64,000 nt of DNA from Sphingomonas sp. KRR8 (GTDB lineage Bacteria > Pseudomonadota > Alphaproteobacteria > Sphingomonadales > Sphingomonadaceae), in NCBI RefSeq assembly GCF_023559245.1, contig NZ_CP097462.1, forward strand, positions 1,736,001 through 1,800,000, read 5' to 3'. The notes beneath the pieces are model-generated. The model saw only the letters and a list, made by a program, of their open reading frames with translations. It searched no databases and was not told the DNA's origin. Positions 42,979 through 51,174 of the stretch are shown here, one piece after another; the stretch's first letter is position 1; each line of letters opens with the position of its first letter. The position numbers and the translations under genes are program-made.

Positions 42979-43182
42979 ATGTCGTTCCATTCGCCCATCG
43001 ATGTCCAGAAAGCAGGAGGCCGAAACGCTGGTTCCAGGCGCATCCGCTGCGACCTGCCGAGCGAGCTTCCGGTCTCAACCGAAGAAGTCGACCTGCTCCT
43101 AGCATGGCTGGGCGACGTTGTCTCGGACCTTCTTGGGTCTGCCGGCAGCGGGAACGACAACGCACACGGAAGAAAGGATTGA
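42979..43182 (+). CDS. Small hypothetical protein before recombinase genes
   Basis: A 67-codon frame from ATG at 42979 ends two bases before the next start codon. The C-terminal part (STEEVDLLLAWLGDVVSDLLGSAGSGNDNAHGRKD) reads like real protein, acidic and amphipathic. No ribosome binding site is clear. It may be the first gene of the recombinase unit. Confidence 0.4.
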   Translation: MSFHSPIDVQKAGGRNAGSRRIRCDLPSELPVSTEEVDLLLAWLGDVVSDLLGSAGSGNDNAHGRKD

Positions 43183-43184
43183 AA

Positions 43185-43562
43185 ATGAAGTACCAAGGAC
43201 TTCGCGTTGCCGCTTACGCCCGCTCCAGCACCGACGCGCCGCATCGCCTCACCGAAGAACTGCGGCAGCTGGCTAGTATCCGAGCCTTCTGCGCGACGAA
43301 CAAGATGACGATCGTGTCCTCCGCCATCGAGGGCGCGAAGAACGCCATCGGAGCGGGCGACGGCCAGCGTGACTTCGATGAGCTGCTCAATCGCGCCTGC
43401 TCCGCAGGGCGCCCGTTCGATGCCATCGTGGTCGCTTCGGCTTCCCGCGTCGCCCGCCGCGTTGGCGAGTTCGAGAGCTACGCGGACCGGCTGAGCGCCG
43501 CCGGCGTCCTGCTGATCGCGGTCCACAACGGCGCCGCCAACCTCCAGGGCCAGGAGGCTTAA
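43185..43562 (+). CDS. Stand-alone serine-recombinase catalytic-domain protein
   Basis: A 125-residue protein covers only the resolvase N-terminal domain. It retains the active-site segment VAAYARSST (Arg and nucleophilic Ser in place) and ASRVARRVGEFESYADRLSAAGVLLIAV, equivalent to the second conserved Arg pair. It has no DNA-binding domain and stops at the residue where a helix-E linker would begin. It is immediately followed by another resolvase-fold gene. It could act as a partner or regulator of the large integrase. Confidence 0.7.
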   Translation: MKYQGLRVAAYARSSTDAPHRLTEELRQLASIRAFCATNKMTIVSSAIEGAKNAIGAGDGQRDFDELLNRACSAGRPFDAIVVASASRVARRVGEFESYADRLSAAGVLLIAVHNGAANLQGQEA

Positions 43563-43943
43563 ATGAAGGCTCCCCTCAAGGTCGCCGGCTACGTGCATCC
43601 GCCGCTGGAGCTGCAGTACGCCCGGTCCATCGTGCCCGAACAGATCGCCCGGATCCGAGCCTACTGCCGGCAACGGGGCTTTGCCCATGTGATCACGATC
43701 GTCGAGACCGCGTACGACGGGCAGCGGCACTATGGCCGGTTGGTGGAGCTGGTCACCGCCGCTTGCCGGCCCGAGCGCCCGTACGACCTCCTGGTCGTTC
43801 CTTGGTGGTCGCACGTCACCCAGGCTGGCCCCGCGCTCGAACGGATGGAAGCCATGCTCCTAGGTGCTGGCTTGACCCTTGTGGCTATTAGCGATCGTTC
43901 TCAGCCGAAGCACGATGTTCTGGTCGGAGGAAAGAAGCGGTGA
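43563..43943 (+). CDS. Degenerate serine-recombinase-fold protein (catalytic residues lost)
   Basis: A 126-residue protein aligned by length and pattern with its two neighbours. Where the others have Y-x-R-x-S it reads GYVHPPLE, and the later SR-x2-R is replaced by SHVTQ, so neither the nucleophile nor the key Arg residues remain. The overall alternation VITIVETAYDG ... PYDLLVVPWWSHV ... GLTLVAI matches the fold. It starts one base after the previous stop and overlaps the integrase start (GTGA). It is a plausible non-catalytic subunit; decay is the alternative. Confidence 0.65.
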   Translation: MKAPLKVAGYVHPPLELQYARSIVPEQIARIRAYCRQRGFAHVITIVETAYDGQRHYGRLVELVTAACRPERPYDLLVVPWWSHVTQAGPALERMEAMLLGAGLTLVAISDRSQPKHDVLVGGKKR

Positions 43944-45559
43944 AGCTTCGAGCATGCGGCTACGTGCGGGTCAGCACCGATGATCAGGCCCAGCACGGAA
44001 TCAGCCTTCCCAGTCAGATCTCGAAGGTCGAGGAGTTCTGCGCGGCTCGGGGCTGGGAGCTGGTCGAGGTGCTGCAGGAGCCCGGCATGTCCGGCAAGGA
44101 CGAGGGCCGGCCGGTCTTCCGCAAGATGATGAGCCTCGCGCAGAGCGCCCTGCGTCCATTCGACGTGATCGTCGTTTTCGCTCTCAGCCGGTTCGCGCGT
44201 AAACTGTCGCTGCAAACGAACTCCTTCGACCAGCTTCAGGCAGTCGGCGTCGGGCTCGCCTCCGTGACAGAGACGTTCGGCAAGGGTCCGAACGGGAACC
44301 TGATGCGATCGATGGTCGGCGCCTTCAACCAGCACGTGTCGGACCAGTCGTCGGTCAACACGATCCGGACCATGAACGAGAATGCGGCGCAGGGCTTCTG
44401 GAATGGCGGGCCGATCCCCTTCGGCTACCTGTCGATCACGGTCGAGCGGCGGAAGGACAAGGAGAAGAAGAAGCTTGCCGTCCAGGAGGCCGAGGCGGAG
44501 GTCGTCCGCCAAATATTTCGTCTCGCCCGCTACGGCGACGGGAAGGGTCCCTTGGGCGCCAGGGGCATTGCTCAGTGGCTCAACTCGCGGGGCTACACGC
44601 TGCGTGGCGCCCGATTCAAAAACTCGAACGTGGCCGGCATCCTCAGTCGCACCCATTATGTTGGCTACTACCTCGACGGGAAGAAGAACGAGTTCAAGGA
44701 GCCGTTGCCCGAGGACCAGTGGATCACGGTGCCGTGCCCGGCGATCATCAGCGAAGAAGAGTTCCTTGAGGTCGCTGCCCTTCGCGCGAAGCGGTCGCCT
44801 AGGGTCACGCCGCCACGGGTGACGAACGGCACCACCTTGCTTCCTGCCACCATCGCCAAGTGTGGTCAGCCGGGATGCGGCGCCGGGTTGACGGTGCGCA
44901 CCGGCAAGAGCGGCGCCTATCACTACTACTGCTGCAGCGCCCGCGTGAACGAGGGCGCTACCGCGTGCAACCTCCCTTCCACCCAGCGGGATGAACTTGA
45001 AGGTGCCGTGATCGGCGCCCTGCAGGAACGGCTCTTCGCTCCTTCAAGGCTCCCCGTGCTTCTTTCCCATCTGCTGGATCGCTCTGCTGATGCTGACAAG
45101 CGGCGACGCAAGGATTTGGGGCTGGCGCGCTCTGAACTGACCAGCGTGTCCAGAGCGATCACAAACCTCATGATATTGGTCGAGCGTGACGTCTCCCGCC
45201 TTGATGAGCCCGAGTTCGCAGAGCGCATGGCTCACAACCGGGCTCGCAAGAGCGTGCTCGAGGCCGACGTGAAGGCGCTGGAAGCTCAGCTCGCCAAGGC
45301 GAAGGTGCGCATTACCAAGGAAATGATCAAGACCTTTGGCGAACGGATGAGAACGGCCCTCCGAGACGGCGATCGTCAATTCCGGTCCGCCTACGTCCGC
45401 CTGTTCGTTGACCAGGTGACCGTCACACCTGAGGAGATCGTCATCACCGGAAGCAAGGCAGCGCTCGAACGGACTCTGGTCAAAGTAGACGATCCCGCTC
45501 GCGAGCCGGTGCCCATCTTTGACCGGGAGTGGTGCCGCTTACAGGACTCGAACCTGTGA
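43940..45559 (+). CDS. Large serine recombinase/integrase
   Basis: A 539-residue serine integrase: N-terminal resolvase domain (GYVRVSTDDQ, catalytic Ser; FALSRFARKL), recombinase domain (GARGIAQWLNSRGYTLRG ... SNVAGILSRTHYVGYYLDGK), zinc-ribbon (CGQPGCGAGL ... YYCCSARV ... CNLPST) and a long coiled-coil region. The GTG at 43940 overlaps the preceding stop and follows GGAGG. The last residues EWCRLQDSNL are translated from the 3' part of tRNA-Thr (minus strand), meaning the gene runs into the attachment site. It probably integrates and excises the island at this tRNA. Confidence 0.92.
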   Translation: MKLRACGYVRVSTDDQAQHGISLPSQISKVEEFCAARGWELVEVLQEPGMSGKDEGRPVFRKMMSLAQSALRPFDVIVVFALSRFARKLSLQTNSFDQLQAVGVGLASVTETFGKGPNGNLMRSMVGAFNQHVSDQSSVNTIRTMNENAAQGFWNGGPIPFGYLSITVERRKDKEKKKLAVQEAEAEVVRQIFRLARYGDGKGPLGARGIAQWLNSRGYTLRGARFKNSNVAGILSRTHYVGYYLDGKKNEFKEPLPEDQWITVPCPAIISEEEFLEVAALRAKRSPRVTPPRVTNGTTLLPATIAKCGQPGCGAGLTVRTGKSGAYHYYCCSARVNEGATACNLPSTQRDELEGAVIGALQERLFAPSRLPVLLSHLLDRSADADKRRRKDLGLARSELTSVSRAITNLMILVERDVSRLDEPEFAERMAHNRARKSVLEADVKALEAQLAKAKVRITKEMIKTFGERMRTALRDGDRQFRSAYVRLFVDQVTVTPEEIVITGSKAALERTLVKVDDPAREPVPIFDREWCRLQDSNL

Positions 45560-45605
45560 CCCCCTCATTACGAATGAGGTGCTCTACCAACTGAGCTAAA
45601 GCGGC
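45530..45605 (-). tRNA. tRNA-Thr (CGT)
   Basis: All four arms pair: acceptor GCCGCTT/AAGCGGC, D arm GCTC/GAGC, anticodon arm CCTCA-TTCGTAA-TGAGG (anticodon CGT), T arm ACAGG-TTCGAGT-CCTGT. Discriminator A and an encoded CCA make 76 bases. The 3' half overlaps the end of the integrase gene, marking the integration site. Confidence 0.95.
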
Positions 45606-45721
45606 ATGGCCTGGTAGCCGGCGGGCGCCCTACCAAGGGTGGAGCGGCGGAACAAGGGGCAGGCGGCCGCTTGTTGGGCGATGTGGGAAGACGCACGGGT
45701 CGTGATGGACGTCGTCGATGT

Positions 45722-45754
45722 CATTGCGACCCCGGCGCCGCCGGGATCGCAATG
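45722..45754. terminator. Strong inverted repeat after holin gene
   Basis: CATTGCGA/TCGCAATG encloses a CCCGG/CCGGG inner stem. It lies 10-42 bases beyond the holin stop (45764) and may end the endolysin-holin transcript, although no T-run follows. Confidence 0.5.
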
Positions 45755-45763
45755 CGTCAGGGA

Positions 45764-46177
45764 TTACTTCTCCGCGCCCTTCACCTTCCCCCAGGTACGG
45801 GCCGCGGTGTAGCCGAGGTAGCCGGTGCCGAAGAGCGTGTAGAGTTCGTTCGGGATCCCGCGCAGGTAGCTGGTCATGCCGGTAGCGATCGCGTTCGCCG
45901 TGGCCGGATTGGCCGCGCTGATCAGGCCCATGGGGATCGCCCACAGCACTAGCGTGTACATGACGTAGAGAAAGCTTGGGCGGGCACGGCTGGTCCAGGG
46001 ATCAGGCGACTGGGCCTCGGCGATGATCGCCTGCATCTGCTGGGCAATCGTGTTGGCTTCCTGGTCGCCCTCCAGTTTCAGCAGGTTCAATTTCGCCTGC
46101 TCCCGCGCCTGGGGGTCGGGAATGATCTTGTCGATCAGCTTGGCGATCGGGCCGACAATGGCTTCGAGAATAGGCAT
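45764..46177 (-). CDS. Holin family protein (3TM-type)
   Basis: A 137-residue membrane protein with an amphipathic N-terminus (ILEAIVGPIAKLIDKIIP), a charged helix, and two to three membrane segments (SFLYVMYTLVLWAIPMGLISAA; LYTLFGTGYLGYTAAR). The ATG at 46177 follows AAGGA; the open frame upstream runs through repeats and is not coding. It follows a GH108-type endolysin gene, a lysis pair common in alphaproteobacterial prophage and GTA remnants. No capsid, tail or terminase genes are near. Confidence 0.8.
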   Translation of the reverse strand: MPILEAIVGPIAKLIDKIIPDPQAREQAKLNLLKLEGDQEANTIAQQMQAIIAEAQSPDPWTSRARPSFLYVMYTLVLWAIPMGLISAANPATANAIATGMTSYLRGIPNELYTLFGTGYLGYTAARTWGKVKGAEK

Positions 46178-46197
46178 GAGGATTCCTTGCGACTGAG

Positions 46198-46263
46198 CGA
46201 AGTTTCCATGTTTCCATGGTCGGGGGGTGTTCGGCGGTTCCGAAGTTTCCATGTTTCCATGGT
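46198..46263. repeat. Pair of 23-bp direct repeats between endolysin and holin
   Basis: The same 23 bases occur at 46198-46220 and 46241-46263, 43 bases apart. Each copy contains TTTCCATG twice and ends in the palindrome CCATGG. They lie in the 117-base gap between the two lysis genes. Confidence 0.9.
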
Positions 46264-46294
46264 TGGCGGTCAGGACCCGCAGGTTGCCTTGGCG

Positions 46295-46864
46295 TCAGAC
46301 GTTGCCGAGGCGGTTGGCGAGCCAGCCGTAAAGGAAGGCTTCGTTCGCCGGCCGCTTCTCTGCGAGCCGGAGGTAGCGCTCGCCCTGCAGCGCCTCGAGC
46401 GCGCGCATCAGCACGGTCTCGCCGCGCTCTCGCCCGCGAAGGCTGAGAAAGCGGTCGAGGGCGCCGAGCGTCACCGGGCCGATGCGGCCATCGGGCATGA
46501 GGTCGGGATAGTCCTTGCCGTTGCGATTGAGCGCGGTCAGCGCACGCTGCAGGAAAGTGGTGGCGACGCCCGGCCCCATGTTGGCGCCGGTGTCGAACAG
46601 CTCGGAGGCGATGCGCGAGGAGCGGGTGGCGACCTGGTCGAAGCGGGGCCGCGACCAGTAAAGACGGCGGTAAATGGTCACCGCCTCACCGCGCGGCAGC
46701 AGCGACATCGGCCCGCCATAGCCATGCGCCCGCGCGACCGCTTCGGTGATCCCGAAGTTGGTCGGTCCGCCGCGATCAGCGGGATGGTCGACGAAGCCGC
46801 CCTCCCGCTCGATAAGGCCGTCCACCAGTTCGGCGATCAACTGTTCGCCATGGTCCATCGTCAT
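46295..46864 (-). CDS. Glycoside hydrolase family 108 endolysin-like protein
   Basis: A 189-residue muramidase-like protein with EREGGFVDHPADRGGPTNFGIT, which contains the catalytic Glu of GH108 (ZliS-type), and a C-terminal peptidoglycan-binding-3-like part (PDGRIGPVTLGALDRFL). No signal peptide, so export needs the holin. ATG at 46864 has AGGAG only 3 bases away; ATG at 46858, two codons in, is better spaced. Domestic role or prophage remnant cannot be told apart here. Confidence 0.87.
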   Translation of the reverse strand: MTMDHGEQLIAELVDGLIEREGGFVDHPADRGGPTNFGITEAVARAHGYGGPMSLLPRGEAVTIYRRLYWSRPRFDQVATRSSRIASELFDTGANMGPGVATTFLQRALTALNRNGKDYPDLMPDGRIGPVTLGALDRFLSLRGRERGETVLMRALEALQGERYLRLAEKRPANEAFLYGWLANRLGNV

Positions 46865-46930
46865 TTTCTCCTGCGCTCATTCGAGTCGTAGGAGTGTTAA
46901 CCTTTTTGGTTCGCTGTAGGACAGTTGTTT

Positions 46931-47902
46931 TTACCGGAAACAGCTCGGCATAAGGCCCAGGCTTTTCGCAAGCGTTCGTGCGAGCGCATCCAGCCGGTCA
47001 AGCGCTGGCGTCGGCACGCCGTACCGCCGACCAAGCTCTCTCGGCGCACCGAGCAGCGCATCCAGTTCGAGCGGCCGCCCAGCTTCGAGGTCTTGCAGCA
47101 TGCTGGTCTTGAACGGGCCCAGCCGGGCCGTCACCGCCATCCGCGCGTCACTGCTTTCCGCGATGGGACAGCCGATCGCAGCGCCGACCGCCGCCGCATC
47201 GTTCATTCCTTCCGCGATGAAGGCGCGCAGCTCAGGATCCGCCAGCAGGCGATCGCAGCTGGCGCGGGTCAGGGCGGAGAGCGGATTGAGGGTGCAGTTG
47301 CCCCATAATTTGTACCAGAGGGCGCGGCGCACATCGGGGTCAGCGACCGCCGGAACGCCCGCACGGGCCAGGGTGCTCACCAGCCGATCGACCCGGTCGC
47401 TGGAACCACCGTCGGCTTCGCCAAGCGCCAGCTTGTCGGCGTGAACAAGCACGATCTCGTCGGGGCTGGGGCGCCGCGCGGCGGCGTGCACCACGCCAGC
47501 AATCACCTGCGCCGCCGGGAGCACTGCTGCAATCCGCCCGCCGGGGTCCACGGACTCCAGCGGAGCATCCTTCTCGAACCAATATGGCACGCCATTCTGG
47601 AGTGGAAGAACCAGCGTGTCCGATCCGATCAACGGGGTCGCCCACTCTGCGGCCTCGGCTAGCGTGGTCGCCTTGGTGGCGAGGACCAGCAGGTCCTGAG
47701 CTCCGCGGGCAGCAGGATCGGCACTCAGGCGAACCGGAGCAACACTGGTCCTTCCGTCCGCCGTCAGCTTGATGCCGCCCGCCGACAGGCGCTCGGGCCG
47801 GACGAAGCCGGTCACGTCGTGACCCGCCAGCGCCAGCCTCGCAGCGAGCCAGCCGCCGATGGCGCCAAGCCCCACAACTCCGACCCGCATCGTTCCGTTC
47901 AT
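46931..47902 (-). CDS. 2-dehydropantoate 2-reductase family protein (PanE/ApbA)
   Basis: A roughly 323-residue NADPH-dependent reductase of ketopantoate, the second step of pantothenate synthesis. N-terminal GLGAIGGW nucleotide motif, LATKATTL, LQNGV, and the C-terminal domain with KLWGNCTLNPLSALTRA (Lys, Asn catalytic). Starts at 47902 or 47890 are both possible. It is about 5.6 kb from panC and not in one operon. ApbA-family proteins include other 2-oxoacid reductases, so symbol is withheld. Confidence 0.85.
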   Translation of the reverse strand: MNGTMRVGVVGLGAIGGWLAARLALAGHDVTGFVRPERLSAGGIKLTADGRTSVAPVRLSADPAARGAQDLLVLATKATTLAEAAEWATPLIGSDTLVLPLQNGVPYWFEKDAPLESVDPGGRIAAVLPAAQVIAGVVHAAARRPSPDEIVLVHADKLALGEADGGSSDRVDRLVSTLARAGVPAVADPDVRRALWYKLWGNCTLNPLSALTRASCDRLLADPELRAFIAEGMNDAAAVGAAIGCPIAESSDARMAVTARLGPFKTSMLQDLEAGRPLELDALLGAPRELGRRYGVPTPALDRLDALARTLAKSLGLMPSCFR

Positions 47903-47939
47903 CCCCGCGTCATGCCGCGCGTCGGCCACGCGGAGCAAG

Positions 47940-48545
47940 TCAGTCGTGATAGAGTTGGGGGAACCGTCGCTTCAGTTCGGCCACCTTTGGCCGGTCATTG
48001 ATCACGATGTACGGATAATAGGGATTCTTGCGCATGAAGTTCTGATGATAGGCTTCGGCCGGATAGAAGCCGCCGTTCTCGATCCTGGTCACAATAGGCT
48101 GCTTGTAGGTGCCGGACTTCGCCAAGCTTGACAGGAAGGCCCGCGCCGCCGCCGCCTGAGCCGCATTCTGTGGGAAGATAGCAGAGCGGTAGCTGGTCCC
48201 CTCGTCGGGCCCCTGCCGATTGAGCTGGGTCGGATCATGCGCAACGCTGGCGAAAATCTGCAACAGCTGGCCGTAGCTGATCTTCGTCGGATCATAGGTG
48301 ATCCTGACCGCCTCCGCATGGCGCGTACGCTCGCTACTGACGGCCGGGTAGTTGGCGTCGGCAGCGCTCCCGCCGGCGTAGCCCGACGTGACGTCGATCA
48401 CGCCTTTCACATGTTCATAGACGCCTTCGAGGCCCCAGAAGCAGCCACCGGCGAGCACGGCGGTAGCACGCTGCGCAGGAGCGGCGCTGGCGGGCGCGCT
48501 TGCCAGCAAGGCGGCGAGCGCCAGACCGATCACGCGGTGGCTCAT
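47940..48545 (-). CDS. msrA: Peptide-methionine (S)-S-oxide reductase MsrA, exported
   Basis: A 201-residue protein with a signal peptide (ALAALLASAPASAAPA) followed by the catalytic GCFWG, GYAGG and the usual YHQNF/YFRKNPYYPYIV-type C-terminal blocks. It reduces S-epimers of oxidised methionine, here probably in the periplasm. The ATG overlaps the stop of msrB (ATGA), so both enzymes are co-translated and repair both sulfoxide epimers. Confidence 0.93.
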   Translation of the reverse strand: MSHRVIGLALAALLASAPASAAPAQRATAVLAGGCFWGLEGVYEHVKGVIDVTSGYAGGSAADANYPAVSSERTRHAEAVRITYDPTKISYGQLLQIFASVAHDPTQLNRQGPDEGTSYRSAIFPQNAAQAAAARAFLSSLAKSGTYKQPIVTRIENGGFYPAEAYHQNFMRKNPYYPYIVINDRPKVAELKRRFPQLYHD

Positions 48546-49036
48546 GCCGCGGCTCCGGCGCGGAACTGCATGGCCAGACCGTTCATGCAGTAGCGCAGGC
48601 CAGTCGGCTTGGGCCCGTCGTCGAACACATGGCCGAGGTGCCCGCCGCAGCGGCGGCAGAGGACTTCAGTCCGGCTCATGCCGAGCGAACGGTCGGTGCG
48701 GGTCAGCACGGCGTTCGGAAGTGGCCGGAAGAAACTTGGCCAGCCGGTTCCGCTGTCGAACTTCGTGGCCGACGAGAAGAGCGGCTGGTTGCACCCGGCG
48801 CAGACGAAGGTGCCGCGGCGATGCTCGTTATTGAGCGGGCTGCTGCCGGGGCTCTCCGTCCCCGCTTGCCGCAGGATCTCGAACCGCGCCGCCCCCAACT
48901 GGGCGCGCCATTGCGCGGGCGTCTTCTGTACCGGAAACGGCCCGGCCATAGCCGGTGCGGGCCGAAGCACGGCCCAGCCAGCGACGCCCAGGCCAGCGGC
49001 ACCGAGCAGGGCACGACGATCAATCGACGAGTTCAT
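48542..49036 (-). CDS. msrB: Peptide-methionine (R)-S-oxide reductase MsrB, Tat-type leader
   Basis: A 164-residue MsrB with two CxxC zinc pairs (CAGC, CRRC), GTGWPSFF, and catalytic Cys in RYCMNG. The N-terminus SIDRRALLGAAGLGVAGWAV resembles a Tat leader, so it works in the periplasm with the following MsrA. The pair is next to an ECF sigma/anti-sigma unit, which may control an oxidative-stress response. Confidence 0.93.
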   Translation of the reverse strand: MNSSIDRRALLGAAGLGVAGWAVLRPAPAMAGPFPVQKTPAQWRAQLGAARFEILRQAGTESPGSSPLNNEHRRGTFVCAGCNQPLFSSATKFDSGTGWPSFFRPLPNAVLTRTDRSLGMSRTEVLCRRCGGHLGHVFDDGPKPTGLRYCMNGLAMQFRAGAAA

Positions 49037-49090
49037 GGCAACTCCTTGGGACGCTTCCAGATACGCTGATCGGCGTCGTCCGGATGCAGC

Positions 49091-49825
49091 TTAGGTAGGA
49101 AGCAGCGGCCCCGAGGCAATGACGGGCCCGGTCGGCTGTCCGGTCGGCGATCCGCCTGCCGGTTCGACCGACACGGCGAGCACGGTTCCCTGGTGCAGCG
49201 CAGCCGCGATCTCGGCGGCCACCTGCGCGTGCATCCGGCCGTTGAGCGGCATGATGCCGAGCGACTTCGGCTTGGCTCCGGCCACGATGAACCAGAGTTC
49301 GTGTGCGTGGGCGCCGTCGTTGGGCATGTCTCCGGCCGCCGCCACGGTCAGGCTACGGGCGGTCGGTTCCCAGGTGGCGACGAGGCGCGCCTCACTGTCC
49401 TTGGCCGCCATCGCGGCGACCATTGGAGCCTCGGCGACGGGCTGAGCGGGCGTCGGAGCCGGCACGGAGCGGGGCTCGACGAGGAGGAACAGGCCAAGCG
49501 CGGCGGCCAGCGATGTCGCACCGACGGACCAGCGGCGCCAGAATGCCAGCCGCCGCTCAAGGGTCATGTCGTTATCATTGACCGCCGAGCCTGCCTGCCG
49601 CCCGCCAAGTGCGGCGGCGATGCGGCCCCACCGGTCGGCCGGCGGAATCACGTCGGCAATCTCGTCCAGCAAGGGGGCCAGCCGCTCACCCCAGCGTGCC
49701 ACCTCCGCGGCGAAGACAGGGTCCGCCGCGGCCCGGCGGCGGGCGGCGATGAGGTCGGCGCCTTCGAGCAGGCCCAGCGCCAGCTCGGCCGCCTGCCAGT
49801 CGCCGGTGGGTTCGTCGGGGCTCAT
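49091..49825 (-). CDS. RskA-like anti-sigma factor
   Basis: A 244-residue membrane-bound anti-sigma factor: N-terminal cytosolic helical domain (AELALGLLEGADLIAARRRAAADP), one membrane segment (WSVGATSLAAALGLFLLVEP), and a periplasmic RskA C-terminal domain (PNDGAHAHELWFIVAGAKPKSLGIMPLNG). It overlaps the sigma-factor gene by ATGA. It should hold the sigma factor inactive until a periplasmic signal arrives. Confidence 0.92.
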   Translation of the reverse strand: MSPDEPTGDWQAAELALGLLEGADLIAARRRAAADPVFAAEVARWGERLAPLLDEIADVIPPADRWGRIAAALGGRQAGSAVNDNDMTLERRLAFWRRWSVGATSLAAALGLFLLVEPRSVPAPTPAQPVAEAPMVAAMAAKDSEARLVATWEPTARSLTVAAAGDMPNDGAHAHELWFIVAGAKPKSLGIMPLNGRMHAQVAAEIAAALHQGTVLAVSVEPAGGSPTGQPTGPVIASGPLLPT

Positions 49826-50400
49826 GCTTCAAGACATCCCTTGAGCCGCTGCAGCGAGCGACGGATCCAGCTCTTCATCGTCGGCAGGGGCACTCCCTCC
49901 CGTGACGCCAGTTGCGGATAACTCATTCCGTCCAGGAAGGCGGCGCGGATCAGGGTGGCGCCGCGCTCGTCGAGCGTGCCGAGACAGTGCTGAAGCCGGT
50001 CGCGATCCTCACCGGCGCTGGCGAGTTGCAGCGCGTCGGGATTCTCATCGGGGATGTCGAGCGCGGCCTCAATCGGTTCGGCGACCGACTTGCGGCGGCG
50101 GAGGAGATCGATGGCGCGGCTGCGGGCGATCAGCGCAAGCCAGGTGATCGGGCTGGCCCGGCCAGCATCGAACCGCGCCGCGTTGCGCCAGACAGTGAGG
50201 TAGACGTCCTGAAGCACGTCGGCGGCGTCATCCTCGCTGCCGGTAACGCGCAGGCAGATGCCGAACAGCTTGGCCGAGGTGCGCTCATAGACAGAACGGA
50301 GCGCTTCGCGATCGCCGCTCGCGACCTGCGTCAGCAGGCGGACCAGTTCTTGGCGGGCCGCGGAGGGCTCGGAAACAGGCTGGTCCATGGATCGCTTCAT
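49822..50400 (-). CDS. ECF RNA polymerase sigma factor (SigK group)
   Basis: A 192-residue ECF sigma factor with region 2 (LFGICLRVTGSEDDAADVLQDVYLTVWRNA) and region 4 (MSYPQLASREGVPLPTMKSWIRRSLQRLKGCL). ATG at 50400 or 50388 are alternatives; the frame to 50484 is unlikely. The RskA-type anti-sigma gene overlaps its 3' end. Fasciclin lies upstream on the same strand and msrB/msrA downstream, and may be targets. Confidence 0.92.
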   Translation of the reverse strand: MKRSMDQPVSEPSAARQELVRLLTQVASGDREALRSVYERTSAKLFGICLRVTGSEDDAADVLQDVYLTVWRNAARFDAGRASPITWLALIARSRAIDLLRRRKSVAEPIEAALDIPDENPDALQLASAGEDRDRLQHCLGTLDERGATLIRAAFLDGMSYPQLASREGVPLPTMKSWIRRSLQRLKGCLEA

Positions 50401-50533
50401 GGCCGAGCGCGGCGTGGAGGGAAAGAGAAACCCGGTGGAAGCACCCGGGGCGACGGCTAGGTCGGGCATGAAGGGTGCTCCCACCGGGCGGCGCGCAGGT
50501 ACAGGAGGGCCAAAACCCGCGCGCCTGTTCGGG

Positions 50534-51082
50534 TTACGGCATCAGGACATGGTCGACGACGTGAATCACGCCGTTGGACTGCATCACGTCCGCGATGGTG
50601 ACCTTCGAGGAACCGCCCTTGGCGTCGACAAGCACGATGTTGCGGCCGCTCATCCGGGCGGTCAGCTTGCCGCCCTCGACGGTGGTCAGCGAAGCCTTGC
50701 CATGTCCGGCGCGGATCTTGGCGGCGAGCTGGGCGGAGGTCACGCGGCCTGGGACCACGTGATAGGTCAGGATCTTGGTCAGCGTGCCCTTGTTTTCGGG
50801 CTTGACCAGAGTCTCGACCGTGCCGGCGGGAAGGCGGTCGAAAGCCGCGTTGGTCGGTGCGAAGACCGTGAACGGACCCTTGCCGTTCAGCGTATCGACG
50901 AGGCCCGCGGCCTTGACCGCGGCGACCAGGGTGGTGTGGTCCTTCGAGTTGACCGCGTTCTCGACGATCGTCTTGCTGGGATACATGGCGGCGCCGCCGA
51001 CCATGGGGTTCTTGGCCGACGCGGCGCCGAGCGGCAGCGCCACGGCGGCGAGCGTGAGGGCAGTGAGGCGAACGAGCTTCAT
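50534..51082 (-). CDS. Fasciclin-domain (FAS1) exported protein
   Basis: A 182-residue secreted protein with a signal peptide (ALTLAAVALPLGAASA) and one FAS1 domain: TIVENAVNSKDHTTLVAAVKAAGL, GPFTVFAPTNAAFDRLP, TYHVVPG, and NGVIHVVDHVLMP. FAS1 proteins often neighbour SigK/RskA pairs and are thought to work in adhesion or stress. It is about 130 bases upstream of the sigma gene, transcribed the same way. Confidence 0.93.
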   Translation of the reverse strand: MKLVRLTALTLAAVALPLGAASAKNPMVGGAAMYPSKTIVENAVNSKDHTTLVAAVKAAGLVDTLNGKGPFTVFAPTNAAFDRLPAGTVETLVKPENKGTLTKILTYHVVPGRVTSAQLAAKIRAGHGKASLTTVEGGKLTARMSGRNIVLVDAKGGSSKVTIADVMQSNGVIHVVDHVLMP

Positions 51083-51174
51083 GCGAGGTAACTCCCTAGT
51101 TGAGGCAGCCTTGCCTGCTGCCTGTGGGAGTTACGGGCCGGCCCGTTCGCCGGATGCGGACCTAGCCTTTAGAC

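Noticed and set aside
43563..43943. Active serine resolvase
   Set aside because: The catalytic Ser and Arg positions are Pro, His and Gln, so it is called a degenerate fold member.
45530..45605. tRNA-Arg(ACG), from the plus-strand string TTACGAA
   Set aside because: The cloverleaf forms on the minus strand, where the loop reads TTCGTAA, giving anticodon CGT (Thr).
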